A DNA stretch of 5,240 bases from Pseudomonadota bacterium. Its GTDB lineage: Bacteria; Pseudomonadota; Gammaproteobacteria; Pseudomonadales; Pseudomonadaceae. This document shows positions 1 to 5,201 of the stretch, piece after piece. The stretch spans positions 1 to 5,240 of the forward strand of contig JAEWGL010000123.1 in assembly GCA_023388335.1 (NCBI GenBank). The letters are read 5' to 3'. The first letter of the stretch is position 1; the number at the start of each line of letters is the position of its first letter. The notes beneath the pieces are model-generated. The model ran no database searches. It was not told the origin of the DNA and saw only the letters and a program-made list of their open reading frames with translations. A program made the translations under genes and the position numbers.

Positions 1-1600
1 CACGGTAGATGATCTCGGCGTGGCGCACCTGCTTGTCGCTGAGGTTGCCACCGGCATTCTGTTTCAGCTGGTCGCTGAGAATCAGGATGCTGTTGAGCGG
101 CGTGCGCAGCTCGTGGGACATGTTGGCAAGGAATTCGGACTTGTACTTGCTCGAGCGTTGCAGGTCTTCGGCACGGGCCTGAAGCTCCATCTGCGCCTGG
201 TTCAACTCGCCATTCTTGCGGTCGAGCGCATCGGTGCGCTCGGCCAATTGCTCATTGGTCTGCTCAAGTTCGGCCTGCTGGATTTCCAAGTGGGCCTGGG
301 ACTCCTTGAGCACCCGAGACTGCTCCTCGAGCTCCTCGTTGGCGGTCCTGAGTTCCTCCTGCTGTACCTGCAGCTCTTCGTTGAGCTGCTGAGTCTCGGC
401 CAGTACCACCTGCAGGCGCTGGCGGTAGCGGGCGCTGCCGATGGACATGCCCAGGTTGTCGGCGACCCGTTCCAGCAGCTCGCCATCGCGCTCATCCAGC
501 GGCCTCAGCAGGCCCAGCTCCAGTATGCCGTTGATCTGGCCGTCCTCACGGGCAGGCATCAGCATCACGCTGCGCGGCAAGCCGGAACCGAGCCCGGAAC
601 TGAGCTTGAAGTAGTCCTCCGGCAACTGTTCCAGGCGCAGCAAGCGGTTTTGCTTGACCGCTTCGGCCAGCAGCCCTTCATGGCCGTCCAGCAACTGCTC
701 GCGGGCCTGGGCCTGGGCATCCAGGCCATAACTGGCCACGCGCTGCAGGCGGCCGTGGTCGTCACGCACATACAGCGCGCCGACCACAGTGCCCAGGTAG
801 CTGGCGAAAAAGCGCAGGATGTTCTCGCCGAGCATCGGCAGGGTCAATTGCCCCAGCAGCTGCTGGGCCAGTTGGGTCTGGCCGTTGCGCAGCCACGCCT
901 GGTGCTCCAGGCGCTCGGCCGAGCGCTGCTGGGCCTGAAGGTTCTCCATGTAGCTGTTGGAAAGCGCCATCAGGTCGCGGCGGCCAAGGTAGGCCAGCAG
1001 GGCGCTGAGGGTGACGATGAACAACAGGAACGCGGAAATGGCCGTTACGGTGATCGTGCTGACTGTCTCGTTGCGGGTCATGCGCAGTTGCTGTTCGCTG
1101 GCGATCAGGTCGTCGAATTCCTTGCGGATTTCGTCGGTCAGACGCTTGCCGCGACCACTGCGGATTGCCGTCTGGACATCGGCCTGGGACCTGCGCAACT
1201 GGATCATGTCGCTGCCGAAGTCATTCCACTCTCGCTGCAAGGCGGTCAGGCGGTCGATGCGGTCGACCTGCTGCGGATTGTCCTCGGCTAATGCACGCAG
1301 GCCCTGCAGGCCGTGGAAGATGCGCGTCTTGGCCACTTCATAGGGGTCGAGAAAGCTTTCGTCACCGGTGATCAGGTAACCGCGCATGCCGGTTTCCATG
1401 TCGATCGACAGCTTGACTGTCTCGTTGGCGCTGCCGATCACCCGGTCGGTGTGCTCGACCCATTGCATCGCCGAGAGCAGGTAGTTGATCACCGCAATGA
1501 AGGCGATGGCACTGAGCAGGCCGACGCCCAGAGGCAGGCCGATGTTGCGGCTCAGCAGCTTGCGAAAGCTTTGCTGATCTATTGAAGCAGCTTGAATCAT
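1..1600 (-). CDS. Membrane-bound CHASE3-GAF sensor histidine kinase, C-terminus cut by the window edge
   Basis: Read on the minus strand from ATG 1600, this gives 533 codons without a stop and continues beyond base 1. It is an inner-membrane sensor kinase that should autophosphorylate on a histidine and pass the phosphate to a receiver domain. Visible parts: transmembrane segment about residues 21-43; a CHASE3-type periplasmic sensor about 46-180 with the family signature MRGYLITGDESFLDPY at 72-87; second transmembrane segment about 182-205; a GAF domain about 255-395; a long Glu/Gln-rich coiled coil about 395-485; and a HisKA H-box MSHELRTPLN at 494-503, with His496 as the phosphorylation site. 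The ATPase domain, and any receiver or Hpt domains, lie outside the window; this architecture is often hybrid in Pseudomonas. ATG 1600 is the first ATG after the in-frame stop at 1732-1730, but it has no clear Shine-Dalgarno; GTG 1672 is an alternative. A response-regulator gene is divergent from it. The signal sensed is unknown. Confidence 0.93.
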   Translation of the reverse strand, partial: MIQAASIDQQSFRKLLSRNIGLPLGVGLLSAIAFIAVINYLLSAMQWVEHTDRVIGSANETVKLSIDMETGMRGYLITGDESFLDPYEVAKTRIFHGLQGLRALAEDNPQQVDRIDRLTALQREWNDFGSDMIQLRRSQADVQTAIRSGRGKRLTDEIRKEFDDLIASEQQLRMTRNETVSTITVTAISAFLLFIVTLSALLAYLGRRDLMALSNSYMENLQAQQRSAERLEHQAWLRNGQTQLAQQLLGQLTLPMLGENILRFFASYLGTVVGALYVRDDHGRLQRVASYGLDAQAQAREQLLDGHEGLLAEAVKQNRLLRLEQLPEDYFKLSSGLGSGLPRSVMLMPAREDGQINGILELGLLRPLDERDGELLERVADNLGMSIGSARYRQRLQVVLAETQQLNEELQVQQEELRTANEELEEQSRVLKESQAHLEIQQAELEQTNEQLAERTDALDRKNGELNQAQMELQARAEDLQRSSKYKSEFLANMSHELRTPLNSILILSDQLKQNAGGNLSDKQVRHAEIIYR

Positions 1601-1640
1601 CTGGAGACGCCCGAGCAAAAAAGGACCATCGAAGCAGCGT

Positions 1641-1666
1641 GCGGATTCCTGGCGGACCAGGCCCGC
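1641..1666 (-). other. GC-rich hairpin in the kinase leader, with a T6 run downstream
   Basis: The arms CCTGG (1648-1652) and CCAGG (1657-1661) flank a four-base loop. Outer arms GCGG (1641-1644) and CCGC (1663-1666) extend the stem to nine pairs across a one-versus-three-base internal loop. On the minus strand a run of six T follows at 1622-1617, about 18 bases past the stem and about 17 bases before the kinase ATG. The run is too far from the stem for a classic terminator. The hairpin lies in the leader if transcription starts near 1733, or inside the coding region if GTG 1672 is the true start. Its function is unknown. Confidence 0.4.
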
Positions 1667-1739
1667 TTGCACTACCGCACTCTGAATTATCAGCGAGTCT
1701 ACCCAACCTTGACGGATCTGGCAGGGCGTTTAGCCAGTA

Positions 1740-1770
1740 TTTGAATATGCCGCGCACCAATCGTTCCCTC
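1740..1770 (-). promoter_or_regulatory. Candidate AlgU/ECF-type promoter for the kinase gene
   Basis: On the minus strand, GAGGGAAC at 1770-1763 supplies GAACGA (1766-1761) as a -35. After 16 bases comes TCAAA (1744-1740) as a -10. The AlgU (sigma-E-like) consensus is about GAACTT-N16/17-TCTGA, with TCnAA variants common. The match is good in GAAC, in spacing and in TC..A. It points toward the kinase and predicts a leader of about 130 bases. The call rests on motif inspection only. Confidence 0.35.
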
Positions 1771-1800
1771 GAAACGCACAGATCGTTATCCTGAGGGAAC
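1763..1800. repeat. Perfect inverted repeat GTTCCCTC-N22-GAGGGAAC between the divergent genes
   Basis: The eight-base arms at 1763-1770 and 1793-1800 are exact reverse complements separated by 22 bases, so arm centres are 30 bases apart (about three helical turns). The repeat sits in the divergent kinase/response-regulator intergenic region. Each arm overlaps a candidate ECF -35 element reading outward. It could be two mirrored promoter elements, or an operator for a dimeric regulator. Confidence 0.6.
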
Positions 1801-1824
1801 TTCTACTGCGGCGCCGCGCACAGA
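1793..1824 (+). promoter_or_regulatory. Candidate AlgU/ECF-type promoter for the response regulator
   Basis: GAACTT at 1797-1802 matches the AlgU -35 consensus exactly. Seventeen bases later ACAGA (1820-1824) fits the -10 TCTGA at three of five positions. The predicted start near 1830 would give a leader of about 28 bases with a well-placed ribosome binding site. The -10 is the weak part, so the call is tentative. A GGAAC-N-CAC reading resembling an Hrp box is also possible but less likely. Confidence 0.33.
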
Positions 1825-1857
1825 GTAGAGACACTCCCCTAGTACAGGACCCGAAAC

Positions 1858-2211
1858 ATGCAACTTCTGGTAGTCGAAGACGACGGCATCGTACGTATGC
1901 TGATGGTCGAAGTGCTCGCCGAATTGGGTTACCAGGTCGTTGAGGCTGCGGACGCCAAGTCCGCCCTGCGGATCCTTAACGATCCGTCCAAGCCACTGGA
2001 CCTGATGATGACGGATGTCGGCCTGCCCGACATGCGCGGCGAGGAGCTGGCTGCCAAGGCCCGCGAATGCCGTCCGCTGCTGCCCATCCTCTTCGCCAGC
2101 GGCTACGCCGATACGGTGAATGTGCCCGAAGGTATGCACCTGATCGGTAAGCCTTTCAGTATCGATCAATTGCGTCAGAAGGTGACGGCCATCATTGGCA
2201 GCGGCACGTAG
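1858..2211 (+). CDS. Single-domain CheY-like response regulator
   Basis: This is a 117-residue protein made of one receiver domain and no output domain. It is cytoplasmic and should accept phosphate from a histidine kinase or Hpt domain. The acidic pocket is E7-D8-D9, the phospho-acceptor is Asp53 in the motif MTDVGLPD (51-58), the Ser/Thr switch is Ser81 in FASGY, and the conserved lysine is Lys98 in GKPF (97-100). All catalytic positions are present. The FASGYAD and GKPFS segments resemble receivers fused to hybrid kinases more than chemotaxis CheY. AGGA at 1846-1849, eight bases before the ATG, supports the start. The gene is divergent from the CHASE3-GAF kinase with a shared promoter region, so a shared phosphorelay is a reasonable inference. 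With no DNA-binding domain, it probably acts through protein contact or as a phosphate shuttle or sink. Confidence 0.93.
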   Translation: MQLLVVEDDGIVRMLMVEVLAELGYQVVEAADAKSALRILNDPSKPLDLMMTDVGLPDMRGEELAAKARECRPLLPILFASGYADTVNVPEGMHLIGKPFSIDQLRQKVTAIIGSGT

Positions 2212-2255
2212 TCTGCGCGCCTTCGCGTCCGTTCACAGTGGGGCCTGGCGTTCAT

Positions 2256-2280
2256 GCGCAGCGTTCGACCAAGGCTGCGC
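2256..2280. terminator. Stem-loop between convergent genes, possible bidirectional terminator
   Basis: The arms GCGCAGC (2256-2262) and GCTGCGC (2274-2280) are perfect reverse complements around an 11-base loop. They lie in the 134-base gap between the convergent response regulator and cobF, where termination for both is expected. No T run follows on either strand; on the plus side it is followed by the palindrome CTATATATAG (2284-2293). The position supports a terminator, but the missing T tract does not. Confidence 0.35.
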
Positions 2281-2345
2281 GATCTATATATAGCTCGCTC
2301 CAGCTTCTTATTCAGTGCCTGGGCTCAACCGACGCGGCCGAACAC

Positions 2346-3095
2346 CTATAGCGGCCTGCGCAATAGATAGGTGTCCATGATCCAGCCCTTGCGTCGACGC
2401 GCCTGCTCACGCTGTTCGAGGATCCGCGCCTTGACCGCCTGCAGCGGGCCGGCGATCAGCATCTCGTCCGCCGTGCCGAGGTAGGCGCCCCAGTAGATCA
2501 GCAGGTCCGGGTCATCGAGCTCGGCGAATGCACACTGGCCGTCGAGCATCACCACCAGGTTGTCGATGTGCGCCTGCTCGGCCAAGCGCCGCCCCGGCAG
2601 CACGGTGAGTGGTTCGCCGATGCGGTTGAGTGGTACTTGATGCCGTGCGGCCAGGGCCTGGACGCTGCTGATGCCGGGAATGACCTCCAACTGCAGCGCC
2701 ACCCCTGACTCGCGCACCAGGTCGAGGATACGCAAGGTGCTGTCGTACAGGCCCGGCTCACCCCAAAGGAGAAAGGCCCCCACGTGCCCAGGGCCGAGCT
2801 CGTCCTGCAGCAAGCGTGCATAGAGCGCCGCGCGCTGCTGGTGCCAATCGTGCACCGCGTCCACGTAGCCAGGTGCGCTGGCATCGCGCCGGGGGTCTTC
2901 GACCTGTACCAGGCGATAGCCGCCTGAGCCCAGGTAGCGATCGAGAATACCCTTGCGCAAACGCACCAGTTCATCCTTCGCCGGGCCCTTGTCGAGGATA
3001 AAGAACACCGTCGCACGCTCAAGCGCCTCGACCGCCTCGACGGTGATTTGCCGAGGATCCCCCGGCCCGATGCCGATCAGCAAGAGCTGCTTCAT
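2346..3095 (-). CDS. cobF: Precorrin-6A synthase (deacetylating), CobF
   Basis: This is a 249-residue cytoplasmic SAM-dependent methyltransferase of the tetrapyrrole methylase family. CobF acts in the aerobic (oxygen-dependent) cobalamin pathway: it methylates precorrin-5 at C-1 with loss of the acetyl group as acetate, giving precorrin-6A. Visible features are the N-terminal glycine loop LIGIGPGDP (6-14), the family segment GEPGLYDST (112-120) where GDP.LYGS-like motifs sit in relatives, and EVIPGISS (137-144). The length matches the family. ATG 3095 is preferred because an AGGGAA-type ribosome binding site (top strand 3101-3106) precedes it by five bases and the protein then begins MKQLLLIG as expected; GTG 3110 is an in-frame alternative. 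No other cob gene is in the window, so it is isolated from the rest of the pathway here. The porin gene lies 68 bases upstream on the same strand; co-transcription is possible but no functional link is evident. Confidence 0.93.
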   Translation of the reverse strand: MKQLLLIGIGPGDPRQITVEAVEALERATVFFILDKGPAKDELVRLRKGILDRYLGSGGYRLVQVEDPRRDASAPGYVDAVHDWHQQRAALYARLLQDELGPGHVGAFLLWGEPGLYDSTLRILDLVRESGVALQLEVIPGISSVQALAARHQVPLNRIGEPLTVLPGRRLAEQAHIDNLVVMLDGQCAFAELDDPDLLIYWGAYLGTADEMLIAGPLQAVKARILEQREQARRRKGWIMDTYLLRRPL

Positions 3096-3130
3096 AGCCG
3101 TTCCCTGCACTGGAGTGAGCGGACATTGTC

Positions 3131-3160
3131 GGCCGCCGGCCAGGCTTTGGCAAAGCGCCT
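3131..3160 (-). other. Small hairpins between the porin stop and cobF start
   Basis: Just after the porin stop on the minus strand there is an imperfect stem: GCTTT/AAAGC (3144-3148 with 3152-3156) with outer AG/CT pairs and a two-base bulge. It is followed by GGCC-GCC-GGCC (3131-3141). Neither is followed by a T run. They could be a weak terminator or an mRNA-processing or stability element between porin and cobF. Confidence 0.25.
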
Positions 3161-3163
3161 AGG

Positions 3164-4453
3164 CTACAGGAGCGAGAAGTTGTAGCTGACGATGATCCGG
3201 CTTTCGTCCATGTCGCGCGCCCACTGGGCATAGTTGCTACGGTAGGTGGAATTGCGCAGGCGCACGCTGACGTCCTTGAACGAACCGCTTTGCACCTGGT
3301 ACCTGAGTTCGGAGTCGCGCTCCCACTCCCTACCTTCGTCGCTGCTGCCCGGAACCTGGATATGGCTGCCCTGGATATAGCGGGTGAAGAAGGTCAGCCC
3401 AGGGACCCCGAGCGCCTTGAAATCATAATCGTAGCGCACCTGCCAGGAGCGCTCCTGGGCTGCGGCGAAATCGTTGACCTGGGCGTAGTTGACCAGGTAT
3501 GGGTTGCTGCCATCGAGGTAGGGCATGGCACTGTCGCCGTACATGCGCTGCCAGCCGGCACTAAGCTTGTGGCCACCCAGGCTGTAGCCGACCATGCCGC
3601 TGAAGGCGCGGTGATCGATTTCACCGGCGCGGGCCCGGCCGACGTCATCGCTCTTGATCAGGCGCAGGTCGGCCGACAAGCTACCTACCGACAGCGGCTG
3701 GCTGCCGATCAGGCCGAGGAAATGCTGGCGATAGATGTTTTCCAGCCGGGCGACCTGGTATTGGGCGCTCACACGCTCATTGATCCGATAGTCCACCCCT
3801 GCCAGGTCGAAATGTTCGGCCGTGGTGTCGCAGGCATAACGCTTGTTCTTGCAGTGCACGCGCAGGTCCTGGCGGTCAGTCGAGTCGCGCGCGGTGTACT
3901 TGTCCAGACGGGCCAGGCTGAACTTCACGTCGTGCAGTTCTTCGGACGTGAGCAATGCGCCGTGGAACATTGTCGGCAACAAGCGCCCGTCGTTGTACTT
4001 GAGTAACGGCACATCCGGCATCATCGCCCCGTACTTTAGAACGGTTTGCGATAACCGTATCTTCGCCGCTACGCCCAGCTTGGCGTATTGATCGGCGGAA
4101 TGCCGAGGGTCATGTCCAGACGACGGCAACAACCCGCTGTTGCTGTCTGCAGGACTGGAATCGAGTTTTAAACCCATCATGCCCAGTGCGTCCATGCCAA
4201 AACCTATTGGGCCCTGGGTATAACCGGACTGCACATTGAGGATGAAACCTTGCGCCCATTCTTCGCGCTTTGATGCCCCTTGCGCAGAACTGCTATGACC
4301 GTCGCGAAAGTCTCGATTGAAGTAGACATTGCGTGCTTCGAGCGTGGCACTACTGTCTTGCACAAAACCGGCCGCCTGTACGGAAAAAGCGGCACTCATG
4401 ACAAGCACGCCGCCGACATTACGTCCGGCGACTAGAGGAAAGGGGGTAAACAT
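3164..4453 (-). CDS. OprD-family outer-membrane porin
   Basis: This encodes 429 residues from ATG 4453. OprD-family proteins are substrate-specific beta-barrel channels of the Pseudomonas outer membrane that take up basic amino acids, dipeptides or carboxylates such as aromatic acids; the substrate here cannot be read from sequence. Residues 1-27 form a signal peptide with hydrophobic core VGGVLVMSAAFSV and cleavage after AQA-like VQA. The mature N-terminus, GFVQDSSATLEARNVYFNRD, is the typical OprD first strand. Other family segments are EEWAQGF (65-70), DYRINERVSAQYQ (221-233), ENIYRQHF (238-245) and the aromatic C-terminal strand SYNFSLL. Cys201 and Cys208 lie in a likely extracellular loop and could form a disulfide. 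The protein ends in Leu rather than the usual aromatic residue. GTG 4537 would add 28 residues but would put the signal peptide internally, so ATG 4453 is preferred; its ribosome binding site is weak (GGAT, six bases upstream). Confidence 0.9.
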   Translation of the reverse strand: MFTPFPLVAGRNVGGVLVMSAAFSVQAAGFVQDSSATLEARNVYFNRDFRDGHSSSAQGASKREEWAQGFILNVQSGYTQGPIGFGMDALGMMGLKLDSSPADSNSGLLPSSGHDPRHSADQYAKLGVAAKIRLSQTVLKYGAMMPDVPLLKYNDGRLLPTMFHGALLTSEELHDVKFSLARLDKYTARDSTDRQDLRVHCKNKRYACDTTAEHFDLAGVDYRINERVSAQYQVARLENIYRQHFLGLIGSQPLSVGSLSADLRLIKSDDVGRARAGEIDHRAFSGMVGYSLGGHKLSAGWQRMYGDSAMPYLDGSNPYLVNYAQVNDFAAAQERSWQVRYDYDFKALGVPGLTFFTRYIQGSHIQVPGSSDEGREWERDSELRYQVQSGSFKDVSVRLRNSTYRSNYAQWARDMDESRIIVSYNFSLL

Positions 4454-4489
4454 TGAAACATCCGGGAAGAAAGTGCGAAACAACCAGCC

Positions 4490-4505
4490 GGTGCCTACTG
4501 GCACC
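4490..4505 (-). other. Porin leader hairpin C (perfect 6-bp stem, tetraloop)
   Basis: GGTGCC (4490-4495) and GGCACC (4500-4505) are exact complements around a four-base loop, ending 37 bases before the porin ATG on the minus strand. Past the stem comes GGCTGGTTGTTTCGC, which is loosely T-rich, so a weak attenuator is conceivable. The hairpin lies within the alternative longer reading frame from GTG 4537, but a leader role fits better with the signal peptide position. Confidence 0.45.
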
Positions 4506-4519
4506 TTTACTGCGAAGAG

Positions 4520-4540
4520 CCCGCGAGCACAGCTCACGGG
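4520..4540 (-). other. Porin leader hairpin B (9-bp stem with one G-U)
   Basis: The arms 4520-4528 and 4532-4540 pair over nine positions around a three-base loop. The only non-Watson-Crick position is C4524 against A4536 in plus-strand terms. In the minus-strand transcript this becomes a permitted G-U pair, whereas in a plus-strand transcript it is a C-A mismatch. The structure therefore favours RNA read in the porin direction. The alternative GTG start at 4537 is buried in this stem. Confidence 0.5.
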
Positions 4541-4580
4541 TGCCAGGAATGATCGCGCACAGCGCTATGACGGGCCATTG

Positions 4581-4590
4581 GACCATGGTC
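4581..4590. promoter_or_regulatory. Perfect 10-base palindrome, possible operator
   Basis: GACCATGGTC is self-complementary over all ten bases and lies between hairpins A and B in the porin/MvaT-like intergenic region. It could be a dimeric regulator half-site pair or chance; no regulator family is identifiable from the motif. Confidence 0.25.
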
Positions 4591-4609
4591 TAGAGACTTC
4601 GTGAAAATC

Positions 4610-4627
4610 CTGGCGAGCACGCGCCAG
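4610..4627 (-). terminator. Hairpin A, terminator-like on the minus strand
   Basis: CTGGCG (4610-4615) and CGCCAG (4622-4627) are exact complements with a six-base loop. On the minus strand the stem is followed at once by GATTTTC, which resembles a weak intrinsic terminator or attenuator. No gene precedes it on that strand, so it would act on a short leader or small RNA starting near the AT-rich island at about 4660-4680. On the plus strand no T run follows. Confidence 0.35.
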
Positions 4628-4787
4628 AACCGCACCCTCACCAACAAAGAACCTTGCCGAGCGTATAAGTTTATTGTTTACCGACTACCCGAGGACTACT
4701 ACACTGACTCATAGACTAAGGTTGTACCCCACCCCGTGGCCGTGCATTACTGTGTTTATCGGTTGGCCAGGCTGCGCTGCAGATTAT

Positions 4788-4792
4788 AGGAG
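4788..4792 (+). promoter_or_regulatory. Ribosome binding site that fixes the GTG start of the MvaT-like gene
   Basis: AGGAG ends eight bases before GTG 4801. The next in-frame ATG is residue 18, inside the coiled coil, and would remove the conserved SRLAEFRAAEKAL N-terminus. The GTG is therefore the true start. Confidence 0.8.
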
Positions 4793-4800
4793 TAAAGACA

Positions 4801-5163
4801 GTGTCCAGACTTGCAGAGTTTCGTGCTGCCGAAAAAGCCCTCGAAGAACAGATGGTACAACTGGAGAGGCTGAAAAAAGACGCCGGCCTGAAACGCGAAA
4901 TCGAGTTCGAGCAGAAACTTCTCGACTTGATGAAAACCTATGACAAAGGCCTGCGTGAAATCATTGCGATCCTTGACCCCACAGGCGCTTCGAAGCAGCC
5001 AGCGACTGCGCCGAAACAACGCCGGGCGCGGGTTGTAAAAGTCTACGAGAACCCACACACGGGCGAATTGATCGAAACCAAGGGCGGCAACCATCGGGGG
5101 CTGAAGGCCTGGAAACAGGAATATGGTGCCGAAACCGTCGATAGTTGGTTACGCAATGAATAA
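4801..5163 (+). CDS. MvaT/MvaU (Tur)-family H-NS-like xenogeneic silencer
   Basis: This is a 120-residue nucleoid protein. MvaT-family proteins replace H-NS in Pseudomonas: they bind AT-rich DNA, oligomerise along it and silence acquired or envelope genes. Residues 1-58 form the Lys/Glu-rich coiled-coil oligomerisation domain, starting SRLAEFRAAEKAL. Residues 61-76 are a linker rich in Ala, Lys and Arg. The C-terminal DNA-binding domain covers about 77-117 and contains NPHTGE (84-89), TKGGNH (93-98) and LKAWK (101-105). By alignment from memory, Arg77, Gly96 and Asn97 match Arg80, Gly99 and Asn100 of P. aeruginosa MvaT, the AT-pincer residues that enter the minor groove, so DNA binding should be intact. 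The start is GTG with a good ribosome binding site, and the gene ends in a tandem TAA-TGA. Pseudomonads carry several paralogues (MvaT, MvaU, TurA-E); I cannot tell which one this is. It is divergent from the OprD-type porin. Confidence 0.95.
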   Translation: MSRLAEFRAAEKALEEQMVQLERLKKDAGLKREIEFEQKLLDLMKTYDKGLREIIAILDPTGASKQPATAPKQRRARVVKVYENPHTGELIETKGGNHRGLKAWKQEYGAETVDSWLRNE

Positions 5164-5195
5164 TGAACATCAACTTCACGCTTTTTTCACATCGA

Positions 5196-5201
5196 TTGAC
5201 A
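5196..5201 (+). promoter_or_regulatory. Consensus -35 hexamer near the right edge
   Basis: TTGACA matches the sigma-70 -35 exactly. The expected -10 window (about 5218-5225) reads AAAGGATT, which is poor. A promoter for a gene beyond the window is possible, but the evidence is only the hexamer. No stem-loop accompanies the T6 run at 5182-5187, so I do not call a terminator for the MvaT-like gene. Confidence 0.2.

Larger units (their letters stand above)
4454..4800. other. 347-base divergent intergenic region between the porin and the MvaT-like gene
   Basis: There is no credible gene in this stretch. It holds three hairpins on the porin side (4490-4505, 4520-4540, 4610-4627), a perfect palindrome GACCATGGTC (4581-4590), an AT-rich island with TATAAG and TTTATTGTTTA (about 4660-4680), and the ribosome binding site of the MvaT-like gene. 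Promoters for both flanking genes must lie here. I could not find a -35/-10 pair good enough to call; TTGTAC-N17-CATTAC (4722-4750) is the best plus-strand guess and is weak. Confidence 0.6.

Noticed and set aside
20..1291. Plus-strand open frame of 423 codons opposite the kinase
   Set aside because: It is the antisense shadow of the kinase. The predicted protein is a Leu/Gln/Ala-rich string with no recognisable domain, while the minus frame shows CHASE3, GAF and an H-box.
1362..1760. Minus-strand 132-codon frame over the kinase start
   Set aside because: It is in a different frame from the kinase and overlaps its transmembrane and CHASE3 coding region. Its Arg/Pro/Ser-rich product has no domain.
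1796..1824. HrpL-type hrp box (GGAACT-N16-GCACAGA)
   Set aside because: The resemblance is partial (CAC and the final A only), no type III secretion genes are nearby, and the mirrored copy at 1770 fits an AlgU-like reading better.
1786..2169. Minus-strand 127-codon frame opposite the response regulator
   Set aside because: It is an antisense shadow; the plus-strand frame has every receiver-domain active-site residue and a good ribosome binding site.
3290..4006. Plus-strand open frame of 238 codons opposite the porin
   Set aside because: It is low-complexity Val/Ala/Gln-rich antisense translation without a family motif, fully inside a well-supported OprD-type gene.
4454..4537. N-terminally extended porin starting at GTG 4537
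   Set aside because: It would place 28 extra residues before the signal peptide, has no ribosome binding site, and the GTG is buried in a nine-pair hairpin.
4735..4755. Possible sigma-54 promoter (TGGCCGTGCATTACT)
   Set aside because: It starts TGGC but lacks the GC dinucleotide at the required distance for a -24/-12 element.
4756..5094. Minus-strand 112-codon frame opposite the MvaT-like gene
   Set aside because: It is antisense to a gene with clear family motifs and offers no domain of its own.
5176..5190. Intrinsic terminator after the MvaT-like gene
   Set aside because: There is a T6 run (5182-5187), but I find no GC-rich stem immediately before it.
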